From NCBI GenBank assembly GCA_004525465.1, contig SPCN01000018.1, forward strand, positions 1 through 16,332: a stretch of 16,332 bases of DNA, given 5' to 3'. Of this stretch, positions 10,197-16,332 are shown piece by piece. This DNA is from Chrysiogenales bacterium. Lineage in GTDB: Bacteria > Acidobacteriota > Aminicenantia > UBA2199. The translations under genes and the position numbers were made by a program. The first letter of the stretch is position 1. Every line of letters starts with the position of its first letter. A model generated the notes under the pieces. It was not told the DNA's origin. It saw only the letters and a program-made list of their open reading frames with translations, and made no database searches.

Positions 10197-10934
10197 CTAT
10201 TCCGGGAAGTGGTATTGCTTTTTGAAGGCGGCGATTTCGTAGTCCTTTAATTCCCGCCATTCGCCCAGCGGCAGTTTGCCGAGGCTGAGGCTGCCGATGG
10301 CTATGCGCCTGAGCTTTTCCACCGGGTGCCCCGAATACTTGAAGGCATTGCGCAGGATATGCTTCTTGCCTTCGCTGATGGTCACTTTCAGCCAGGAGTT
10401 GCCGGAACTGGTCATTTTCACCGGCTCGATGATGAAGGGCTTCAGCCGTTCCCCTTCCAGGAATACCCCTTTTTCCAGTTTTTTTTGCGTTGCCTCGCTC
10501 AAAGCCCCTTTGACTTTCAGCAGGTAGGTTTTGGGTATCTGGTTCTTGGCCGAGATGATGAAATTGGCCAGGTCGCCGTCGTTGGTCAACAGCATGAGCC
10601 CGTCGGAGTTATAATCCAGCCTGCCTACCGGATAGACCCTCTCCTTGATGCGGGTGATTAAAGAACGGACGGTAGGCCGCCCCTGCGGGTCGTCCAGGGT
10701 GGAAACGATCCCTACCGGCTTGTTGAACAGGAAATAACTTTTGCTTTGCGGATTGAGTTTCAGCAGTTTGTTTCTCACGTGGATGCGATCGCCAGGAGTG
10801 CGGACCGGGAAATTGGGATCGGTCACGGTGCGTTGGTTGACCTTGATCTTTCCATCATGGATCCAGGCGCGAATATCGCGACGGCTGGCCACTCCGCAGC
10901 TTTGCAGGTATTTTTGCAGTTTTGTCTCTTTCAT
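10197..10934 (-). CDS. rRNA pseudouridine synthase, RsuA/RluB/RluE/RluF family
   Basis: The enzyme converts a specific uridine in 16S or 23S rRNA into pseudouridine. Its 245 residues hold an N-terminal S4 RNA-binding domain (about 3-50: LQKYLQSCGVASRRDIRAWI) and the catalytic domain with FNKPVGIVST (70-79) and GRLDYNSDGLMLLTNDG (104-120), where D107 is the expected catalytic aspartate. The end GHPVEKLRRIAIGSLSLGKL-PLGEWRELK is typical of the family. One conserved region is altered: the usual EG-x-NRQVRRMF reads EGKKHILRNAF (189-199). The S4 domain and length favour RluB or RsuA types over RluE, but the target base cannot be read from sequence. The start overlaps the stop of the upstream regulator gene as ATGA, with GAGGA seven to eight bases before. 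It is the last gene of a four-gene operon. Confidence 0.93.
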   Translation of the reverse strand: MKETKLQKYLQSCGVASRRDIRAWIHDGKIKVNQRTVTDPNFPVRTPGDRIHVRNKLLKLNPQSKSYFLFNKPVGIVSTLDDPQGRPTVRSLITRIKERVYPVGRLDYNSDGLMLLTNDGDLANFIISAKNQIPKTYLLKVKGALSEATQKKLEKGVFLEGERLKPFIIEPVKMTSSGNSWLKVTISEGKKHILRNAFKYSGHPVEKLRRIAIGSLSLGKLPLGEWRELKDYEIAAFKKQYHFPE

Positions 10935-12280
10935 TTGTTTATCCTCAATCGTTTGATCAGTTCATAGAGCGTGGAGGGCTTGAGCCCAAGGTCCTCAGCG
11001 GTTTTTTTCTGGACCCAGTTGTTTTTTTCCATGGTTTCGATGATCAGCTGTCGTTTAAAAGCATCTACTTTTTCATTGAAGCCGCCCGGTTCCTGTCGCT
11101 GATTCTTGTTGGAAATGACCTCCGGGGTCAGCGCTTCGGGCGTCAGCGTGTTGCCGTTGGCAAGAAGAACGGCCCGCAGCATCGTATTCTGCAGCTCGCG
11201 GATATTCCCCGGCCAATTGTAGTCCATCAAATGGCGCAGGAATTTCGCGTTCATGTCCTTGATGGATTTATTGTTTTCTTTGGCAAACCTTTTCAAAAAA
11301 GTTTCGGCCAGCAGGGGAATGTCCTCCTTGCGCTCGCGCAGGGGGGGCAGGTGGATGTTGATGATGTTCAAACGGTAATAAAGGTCTTCACGGAATTCGC
11401 CGCTCTTAACTTTGCTCAACAACTCGATGTTGGTGGCCGCCAGGATGCGTACGTCTACTTTTTTGATCACATTGCCGCCCAGAGGCTGGATTTCCTTTTC
11501 CTGGATGACGCGCAGGATCTTGGACTGAGTCTCTGTTGTCAGGTTGGCGATTTCGTCGAAAAAAATGGTGCCGCCATCCGCCTCCTCGAAAATCCCCTTT
11601 TTATCACTTACCGCACCGGTGTAGGCGCCTTTTTTATAGCCGAAAAGCAGGCTTTCAAATAAATTGGCCGGGATATTACTCGAATTAAAAGGAGAAAACG
11701 GCATGTTTCTGCGGTTGGAGTTGGAGTGGATGGCCTTGGCGATCAGTTCCTTGCCGGTTCCGCTTTCCCCGGTGATTAAAACGGTGGAATTGGCATCGGC
11801 CACGCTTTCCACGATGCCCAATATTTTTTTCAGGAGCGGGCTGCGGCCGATGATGTTGCTGAAGGAAAAACGGTCGCCGATTGTTTTTTTAAGCTGGGTG
11901 TTTTCCCGCTTCAGTTTTTTCTCCTTGATAACGCGGTCCACCTTATGCTTGAGCTCGATATTGTTGAATGGCTTTTGCAGATAGTCCAATGCTCCCTGTT
12001 GGATGGCCTCGATGGCGGCTTCGATCGTTCCGAAAGCGGTAAGAAAGATAACCTTGATCTGCGGATCATTGGTTTTCAGTTCCTTGAAGATCTCCAGCCC
12101 CGAACTGCCGGGGATCATCTGGTCCATGATCACCACGTCCACATCTTCGTCATGGTTGGTTTTGGCCTGTGATTTGTTTTCCGAAATGCGCAACTCGTAT
12201 TCTGGTTCCTGGAAAATTCTCCTGAAAATATCGTGGATGATGCTTTCATCGTCGACCAGATGGATCGTTTTTCTTTTCAT
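10931..12280 (-). CDS. NtrC-family sigma-54-dependent response regulator
   Basis: This is a cytoplasmic transcription activator that should be phosphorylated by the adjacent kinase and then remodel sigma-54 RNA polymerase using ATP. The 449 residues show a receiver domain (1-120; D10, D11, phosphoacceptor D53, T81, K103), a short linker, a complete AAA+ domain with Walker A GESGTGKE (171-178), the sigma-54 contact loop as GAYTGA (218-223, Tyr for the common Phe), Walker B GGTIFFDE (236-243), the arginine-finger region REDLYYRLN (298 on) and WPGNIREL (356-363), and a C-terminal Fis-type helix-turn-helix (about 403-446). The start overlaps the kinase stop as ATGA and has its own good ribosome site (GAGGAG, nine bases away). 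Its target promoters are unknown; I found no clear -24/-12 site in front of its own operon. It resembles PrsR and AtoC/ZraR types in architecture, but orthology cannot be claimed. Confidence 0.96.
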   Translation of the reverse strand: MKRKTIHLVDDESIIHDIFRRIFQEPEYELRISENKSQAKTNHDEDVDVVIMDQMIPGSSGLEIFKELKTNDPQIKVIFLTAFGTIEAAIEAIQQGALDYLQKPFNNIELKHKVDRVIKEKKLKRENTQLKKTIGDRFSFSNIIGRSPLLKKILGIVESVADANSTVLITGESGTGKELIAKAIHSNSNRRNMPFSPFNSSNIPANLFESLLFGYKKGAYTGAVSDKKGIFEEADGGTIFFDEIANLTTETQSKILRVIQEKEIQPLGGNVIKKVDVRILAATNIELLSKVKSGEFREDLYYRLNIINIHLPPLRERKEDIPLLAETFLKRFAKENNKSIKDMNAKFLRHLMDYNWPGNIRELQNTMLRAVLLANGNTLTPEALTPEVISNKNQRQEPGGFNEKVDAFKRQLIIETMEKNNWVQKKTAEDLGLKPSTLYELIKRLRINK

Positions 12281-15036
12281 AAACTAATGCTCCTCAGTGG
12301 GCTTTGCAGGGGAAAGGTTATGCTGAAAGTGGTGCCGCGGTCTACCTTGCTGTTCACCTGGATGTTGCCATAGTGCTCTTTGACGATATTGTAGACGATG
12401 GCCAGGCCCAGGCCCGTTCCCATACCGATCTCTTTGGTGGTAAAAAACGGGTCAAATATCTTTTCCAGGTTCTTGTCGCGAATGCCGCGACCGTTGTCCT
12501 TGAAGCGTATTGTGATCTCTTCGGCGCTTTCTTCCCCGCTGATCGATATCCAGCCTTCGTCGTCAATGGCATCGATGGCGTTGATGAAAAGATTGATGAA
12601 AAGCTGTTGCAGGCGGGAGGAAAAACCATGGATACTATTCTGAAATTCAGTTTCTTTTTTGAAGGTGATTTTCTTTATTTTCAACTTGTGCTCGACCAGG
12701 GCCAGGCTTTCGTCGATCACTTTGTTCAGGTTGATGGGCAGGGGTTGCTGGCCTTTTTGCCGGGAAAAATCGAGCAGGGTACGGATGATCTTGTTCACGC
12801 GCAGTACCTGGTCTTGCATTTTTCCGATCAGTTCCAAGTTTTCCGCTCCATTGGGGTTGTCGAGCAGGAATTGACAGTATGAGGAAATGCCGGTCAAGGG
12901 AGTATTGATCTCGTGGGCGATGCCGGCGGAAAGCAGTCCCAGCGAAGCCAGTTTTTCCGAAGTGATCAACTGGTTCTGGATGTTGTTTTTTTCGGTTACG
13001 TCCTCGAATACGAATATGCGGCCTGATACGCTGCCGCTCTCGTTTTTCAATGGGGATATATACACGTCGTAGATCGATTCCGTGTCCTGGATCTGCACCT
13101 TGACATTGCGCAGGGTGTGGGTGGCGAAGCGCTCGGTTCGGATCTTGCGCCAGACTCCCTGTCCCAGGACCAAAGGTGCTTTTTTGCGCAACGCTTTTTC
13201 CCGCTTGATCTGAAAGCGATCTTCCATGAAATAATTCCAGGACTGCACCTGGTTCAGGCGCGAGACGACCATGATGCCGAGGTTGATATTTTCGATGATG
13301 TTTTCATTGAATTCCTTCAGCCGGTTCAACTCTTCGAGCTGGGTTTCCAAACGGGAATACAGGAAGGCGTTTTCCACCGAAAGGGCCAGGGGCGAGGAGA
13401 TGCTGGACATTAGTTCCCAATCCTCGACGGTCAGGTAGGTATGGTTTGTTTTGCGGCCCATGGCCACGATGCCGATCAGCCGGTCGGCGATCTTCAAAGG
13501 CAGGAACTGGAAAAATTTATTCGGCGGCAGGGCGGCGTGATCGCCGGGAAATTTTGTTGCGAATTCCTGTTCGGAAAGGAAAATGAGATGCTCCTGGCTT
13601 TCCAGGGTGCTGTGGAACGTTTTAGTCAAATTCAGGCGAGAGCGGTTGGGCATCGAGTAGAACATGTTGTTTTTGTAATGGATTAAAAGGGAAGAATCAT
13701 TCAGTTGAAAGCCGCGGTTGATGATCTCCAGGAAATTCTGCGAAAGTGAGGAGAGGTCTCTCTGGGCGCTGATCGAGTGTTCCAGCTCCTTCAGCTTGCG
13801 TTTGAAATTGAATGTTTCGCGGTAGAATAGTTTTTCAAAGATTTTCTGGATGGTGCTTTCCAAAGGCTTGAACAGCAGTCCGGCCATCAGAATGGCGGCG
13901 ATGGACCAGAAAATGCCCAGCAGCTTGTTCTGCTCTATATTCAGTCCCAAAAACATGTAGGTGCCGAAAATAAAAACGAAAAGCGATGAGATCGACAGGG
14001 TTTTCTTGATGATGTTTTCAATATCGGTCACCCGTTTTGGGGATAGAAAGTAAACCAAACTCAAAGGCAGGAAAGGGAGAAAGAACAGGCCAAGAAAAAT
14101 GCTGATATTGGTTTTTCCGGCAAATGCCTGCGGCGAATAATTAAGCAACAGCAGGGAAAAAAAACTCAGGGTGATACCGCTTAAAGGGAAAATATAGCGC
14201 CTTTGCCTTTTTTTCAGGATCAGGGTCAGGGATGAAACGACAATGCTGATCCAGGCCAGAAAAATGTAGAGTGTGAAATATTGGCTGGCCAGGGAGCGGA
14301 AATGGTTGATGGCGGTGGTCAGGATCTCCGGATCGGGTTTGAAAACATTCTGCAGGATGAAATAAAAATTGATGAAAAGGAAAACCAGCGGGGGCAGGTA
14401 GATCAGCAAGTAGCGGAAATTTTTGCTGAATTTTTTAAAGGCTCTGGTTCTGAGCGGGTATTGCAATGCGTAATGGAGCAGCACAGCCGGAAAAAAGATA
14501 TAGCAGACCATATCCAGGACCAGAAAAATGAAATCGGCCGGACCGTAATCGCCGCTGGGGGAAAATATCAGAAACCCGGACAGGGTGAGGCTGAGAATGA
14601 AAAAGATCTGCGGCGGAGGAAAGAGGGTCGCTTGCTTGACGTGCATGTTGAGAATGCCCAGGGTCAGCAAGATGGAAAGGATGCCTATGAAGACCAGTAT
14701 GTAATAGGAAAAAGGCGTAAAAACCGGATTAATGTCGACGCCGACGTTTTTCAGGATGCCTAGGCGTTCGATCTCGTAGCGGCAGTAATTTCTGCCGGCA
14801 ATGGAGCGCAGCAAATCAATCCTGTTGTTGACCGAATATTTATTAACGGCCAGGAGGATGTCTCCCGGCTTGACCTGGCTGTTGGCCGGGGCCGATACGC
14901 AGACCAACCCCTGATCAGAGTTTCCCCAGACCAGGTGATCGGAAACCGAGCTCCATTTCAATTTTTGGAAGAGATTGGCCAGGCTGATGAGGATGAACAG
15001 GGCGAATATGAAGTGCCAGAGATACCTTTTGATCAT
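12277..15036 (-). CDS. Multi-pass membrane sensor histidine kinase with PDZ-like, GAF and PAS domains
   Basis: This is the probable signal-sensing partner of the downstream NtrC-type regulator. The 919 residues are arranged as TM1 (7-24), a periplasmic PDZ-like loop (about 35-105, with V-KPGDILLAVNKYSVN at 55-70), about nine further membrane segments (109-389), a GAF-like domain (about 426-556), a coiled stretch, a PAS domain (about 575-685), the HisKA H-box GLLSAGIAHEINTPLTG with phosphoacceptor H708, and a HATPase with N-box N819, DNGRGI (847-852), FDPFFTTKE and GMGTGLGLAI (871-880). The order TM/PDZ-like loop/many TMs recalls Bacillus ComP and the kinases of PrsK type, but orthology is not shown. 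The start overlaps the stop of the 94-aa gene (ATGA), and no Shine-Dalgarno is visible in the preceding bases, so initiation probably depends on coupling. Membrane segments are estimated by eye. Confidence 0.95.
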   Translation of the reverse strand: MIKRYLWHFIFALFILISLANLFQKLKWSSVSDHLVWGNSDQGLVCVSAPANSQVKPGDILLAVNKYSVNNRIDLLRSIAGRNYCRYEIERLGILKNVGVDINPVFTPFSYYILVFIGILSILLTLGILNMHVKQATLFPPPQIFFILSLTLSGFLIFSPSGDYGPADFIFLVLDMVCYIFFPAVLLHYALQYPLRTRAFKKFSKNFRYLLIYLPPLVFLFINFYFILQNVFKPDPEILTTAINHFRSLASQYFTLYIFLAWISIVVSSLTLILKKRQRRYIFPLSGITLSFFSLLLLNYSPQAFAGKTNISIFLGLFFLPFLPLSLVYFLSPKRVTDIENIIKKTLSISSLFVFIFGTYMFLGLNIEQNKLLGIFWSIAAILMAGLLFKPLESTIQKIFEKLFYRETFNFKRKLKELEHSISAQRDLSSLSQNFLEIINRGFQLNDSSLLIHYKNNMFYSMPNRSRLNLTKTFHSTLESQEHLIFLSEQEFATKFPGDHAALPPNKFFQFLPLKIADRLIGIVAMGRKTNHTYLTVEDWELMSSISSPLALSVENAFLYSRLETQLEELNRLKEFNENIIENINLGIMVVSRLNQVQSWNYFMEDRFQIKREKALRKKAPLVLGQGVWRKIRTERFATHTLRNVKVQIQDTESIYDVYISPLKNESGSVSGRIFVFEDVTEKNNIQNQLITSEKLASLGLLSAGIAHEINTPLTGISSYCQFLLDNPNGAENLELIGKMQDQVLRVNKIIRTLLDFSRQKGQQPLPINLNKVIDESLALVEHKLKIKKITFKKETEFQNSIHGFSSRLQQLFINLFINAIDAIDDEGWISISGEESAEEITIRFKDNGRGIRDKNLEKIFDPFFTTKEIGMGTGLGLAIVYNIVKEHYGNIQVNSKVDRGTTFSITFPLQSPLRSISL

Positions 15037-15317
15037 AATAAAATATTGGCATTAGCGGTCTTGAAAGACCATATAATTTTTTCCCTGGAACTGAGCGGCG
15101 GCAGGGTTTTTTGAAAGAAGCGGCGCGACAGCAGGTCCCGTTCGTAGTTGGCTGAAAAAATATCGTCCTCGCTTTCGGCATAGCCGTCGCTTTTTTGAGG
15201 AATGGGGCTTTGCGGCGGAATGGCGCCGTCCGGGTTCTGCTCGAGCGCCGAGGCTTTGAATTCCCGGGGGGTCTGCAGCAGCAGTATCAGCAAAATGATA
15301 AAAAGGGTCTTTCTCAT
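15033..15317 (-). CDS. Small exported protein of unknown function, first gene of the kinase operon
   Basis: I do not recognise this 94-residue product. It begins MRKTLFIILLILLLQ and shows a likely signal peptide with an AxA cleavage site after A24 (KASA|LEQ), giving a soluble, cysteine-free periplasmic protein of about 70 residues. The mature part has a Pro/Gln-rich stretch (33-42), an acidic patch (49-52), a basic region (60-70), and an end with W83 and the hydrophobic C-terminus N-I-L-L. It is the first gene behind a strong promoter, and its stop overlaps the kinase start (ATGA). The ribosome site is weak (ACGGGAA). The tight coupling suggests that it acts with the kinase, for example as a ligand or accessory of the periplasmic PDZ-like loop; that is inference. 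A coding-free leader with no function for the peptide is possible but less likely given the signal peptide. Confidence 0.75.
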   Translation of the reverse strand: MRKTLFIILLILLLQTPREFKASALEQNPDGAIPPQSPIPQKSDGYAESEDDIFSANYERDLLSRRFFQKTLPPLSSREKIIWSFKTANANILL

Positions 15318-15328
15318 TGTTTTTTCCC

Positions 15329-15355
15329 GTAGGCGCGCAAACGCGTATTACCTAC
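15329..15355 (-). promoter_or_regulatory. Bulged inverted repeat at the operon start point
   Basis: On the - strand GTAGG (15355-15351) pairs with CCTAC (15333-15329), and inside it CGCG pairs with CGCG around a TTTG loop, with a five-base TAATA bulge on the 5' side. It spans the predicted transcription start and ends about a dozen bases before the start codon. It could be an operator or a leader hairpin affecting the weak ribosome site. No assignment to a known regulator is possible. Confidence 0.4.
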
Positions 15356-15359
15356 TTCC

Positions 15360-15388
15360 ATTATAACAATATATCTTTTTGCTGGCAA
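15360..15388 (-). promoter_or_regulatory. Near-consensus sigma-70 promoter of the kinase operon
   Basis: Read on the - strand, TTGCCA (15388-15383) and a perfect TATAAT (15365-15360) are separated by 17 bp. The predicted start point is near 15353, giving an untranslated leader of about 36 nt before the ATG at 15317. The promoter lies between ackA and the 94-aa gene, so the operon need not depend on read-through from ackA. Confidence 0.75.
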
Positions 15389-15435
15389 TCATGCTTCCGG
15401 AGAAGTCGCAATTCCTGGCACTCGGGATTGAGCTG

Positions 15436-15451
15436 CCGCTAGAAAGAGCGG
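15436..15451 (-). terminator. Short hairpin directly after ackA
   Basis: CCGCT and AGCGG pair around a 6-nt loop, immediately after the ackA stop codon. The stem is only 5 bp and no T run follows on the - strand, so it is at best a weak terminator. Confidence 0.25.
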
Positions 15452-16332
15452 TTATTTACGGGTAGGAGCTATGACTTTCAGGGTCTGTTCGGCAATCTCC
15501 AGCTCTTCGTTTGTGGGAATGACCATAACGCAGACCCTGGAATCGGGCTTGGATATGGCGCCGAATTTGCCGAATGCTTCCTGATTGGCATTTTCATCAA
15601 AAACAATACCGAGAAATTCCATATTTTCCAGGATCATCTTTCTCTCTACAAGACCCCTTTCACCGATACCGGCGGTGAAAATGATCAGGTCGGCGCCATT
15701 CATGGCGGCCATAAAGGCGCCGATGTATTTCTTGATGCGGTAGGCGAAGATCTCCAGGGCCAGGCTGGCCTGGGCATGGCCGGCGGCCGCCTTTTCGTTG
15801 ATGTCGCGCATGTCGGACGAAACTTCGGAAATTCCCAGCATGCCGCTTTTGCGGTTGAGCACGTCGTCTACCTGCTCGTGGGTCATGCCCATGCTGCGCT
15901 GGAGCACCAGCGGGATGGCCGGGTCGATATCGCCGCAGCGTGTGCCCATGGCCAGACCTTCCAGGGGGGTGTAGCCCATGGTGGTGTCCACGGAAATACC
16001 GTTCTGGATCGCGGCCATGGATGAGCCGTTGCCCAGGTGGCAGGTGATGATCTTCAACTCATCAAGCTTTTTGCCCATGGCCTTGGCGCCCTGCTTGGCC
16101 ACATAGAAGTGCGAAGTGCCGTGAAAGCCGTAGCGACGGATCTTGTCCTTGCGGTAGTATTCATAAGGGATGGGGTAGATGTAAGCTTTGGCGGGCATGG
16201 TTTGGTGAAAAGCGGTATCGAAGGTCCCGGCCATGGGGATGCCTGGCAGGATCTTCTGGCAGGCCTCGATGCCGGTGATGTTGGGCGGGTTGTGCAGGGG
16301 CGCCAGGGGGATGCACTCCTTCAGCGCGTTGA
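15452..16332 (-). CDS. ackA: Acetate kinase (5' end outside window)
   Basis: The enzyme makes ATP and acetate from acetyl phosphate and ADP (reversible), the last step of the Pta-AckA pathway in the cytoplasm. The frame is open to the right edge of the window: residues N-A-L-K-E-C-I-P-L-A-P-L-H-N-P-P-N-I precede the segment TFDTAFHQTMP. Visible family motifs, in order, are PLHNP, FDTAFH (catalytic Asp), GFHGTSH (catalytic His), CHLGNGSS (phosphate binding), GTRCGDIDP (catalytic Arg), TAGIGER and IPTNEELEIA (metal-binding Glu). About 293 residues are present of a usual 400, so about a quarter is missing at the N-terminus. The gene points the same way as the kinase operon but is separated from it by 134 bp with a separate promoter. 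No pta is visible. Its presence suggests substrate-level phosphorylation by acetate formation. Confidence 0.98.
   Translation of the reverse strand, partial: NALKECIPLAPLHNPPNITGIEACQKILPGIPMAGTFDTAFHQTMPAKAYIYPIPYEYYRKDKIRRYGFHGTSHFYVAKQGAKAMGKKLDELKIITCHLGNGSSMAAIQNGISVDTTMGYTPLEGLAMGTRCGDIDPAIPLVLQRSMGMTHEQVDDVLNRKSGMLGISEVSSDMRDINEKAAAGHAQASLALEIFAYRIKKYIGAFMAAMNGADLIIFTAGIGERGLVERKMILENMEFLGIVFDENANQEAFGKFGAISKPDSRVCVMVIPTNEELEIAEQTLKVIAPTRK

Noticed and set aside
11612..11629. GAYTGA instead of GAFTGA in the sigma-54 activator as a sign of lost sigma-54 contact
   Set aside because: Tyr for Phe is a known conservative variant in active activators, and all other AAA+ motifs are intact.
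10922..11662. 246-codon open frame on the + strand opposite the response regulator
   Set aside because: It overlaps the AAA+ and helix-turn-helix regions of a clear gene, has no recognisable motif and no ribosome site; a frame shadow.
15356..15451. Search for a sigma-54 (-24/-12, GG-N10-GC) promoter before the kinase operon
   Set aside because: A GG...GC pair near 15384-15394 has the wrong spacing (7 instead of 10), while a near-perfect sigma-70 promoter is present. No autoregulation through sigma-54 can be supported.

Overview
The window looks like a chromosomal segment of a Gram-negative-type bacterium, probably uncultivated. The RNA polymerase large subunits are of the large bacterial kind: beta' carries the long trigger-loop insertion (SI3 type), and beta carries three insertions relative to E. 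coli, one of which holds two Cys4 zinc-ribbon-like clusters. From memory of the family, this beta pattern points towards Acidobacteriota or the related Aminicenantes. That placement is an inference and was not tested by phylogeny. A sigma-54-dependent regulator and an acetate kinase suggest an organism with sigma-54 and a fermentative or acetate-forming branch.

Left part (1-9414, + strand): the distal half of the classical ribosomal protein/RNA polymerase operon, in the order rplJ (5' end missing), rplL, rpoB, rpoC. The genes are tightly packed, with a 1-nt overlap (TAATG) between rplJ and rplL, 49 nt between rplL and rpoB, and 9 nt between rpoB and rpoC. The rplL-rpoB gap holds a perfect A/T-only inverted repeat.

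Middle (9415-10196): 349 bp without a convincing gene follow rpoC. They are rich in inverted repeats, including a perfect 14+14 palindrome and outer GTAGGGG/CCCCTAC ends that recall small dispersed palindromic elements. They close with a terminator-like hairpin whose right arm overlaps a good -35 box. A small, AT-richer gene for a putative lipoprotein of the DUF6970 type follows. It converges on the next operon across a short hairpin-bearing gap.

Right part (10197-15388, - strand): one four-gene operon read right to left from a near-consensus sigma-70 promoter (TTGCCA-17-TATAAT). It encodes a 94-aa exported protein of unknown function, a 919-aa multi-membrane-spanning sensor kinase with a periplasmic PDZ-like loop plus GAF, PAS, HisKA and HATPase modules, an NtrC-type sigma-54 activator, and an RsuA/RluB-family rRNA pseudouridine synthase. 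All three junctions are 4-nt ATGA overlaps, and the kinase start has no visible Shine-Dalgarno, so its translation probably depends on the small exported protein. The expected logic is signal at the envelope, then kinase, then response regulator, then sigma-54 promoters elsewhere. The role of the small protein and the reason for the rRNA-modifying enzyme are unknown. This operon is the best candidate in the window for an undescribed system.

Right edge (15452-16332, - strand): the 3' part of ackA (acetate kinase), which runs off the window.
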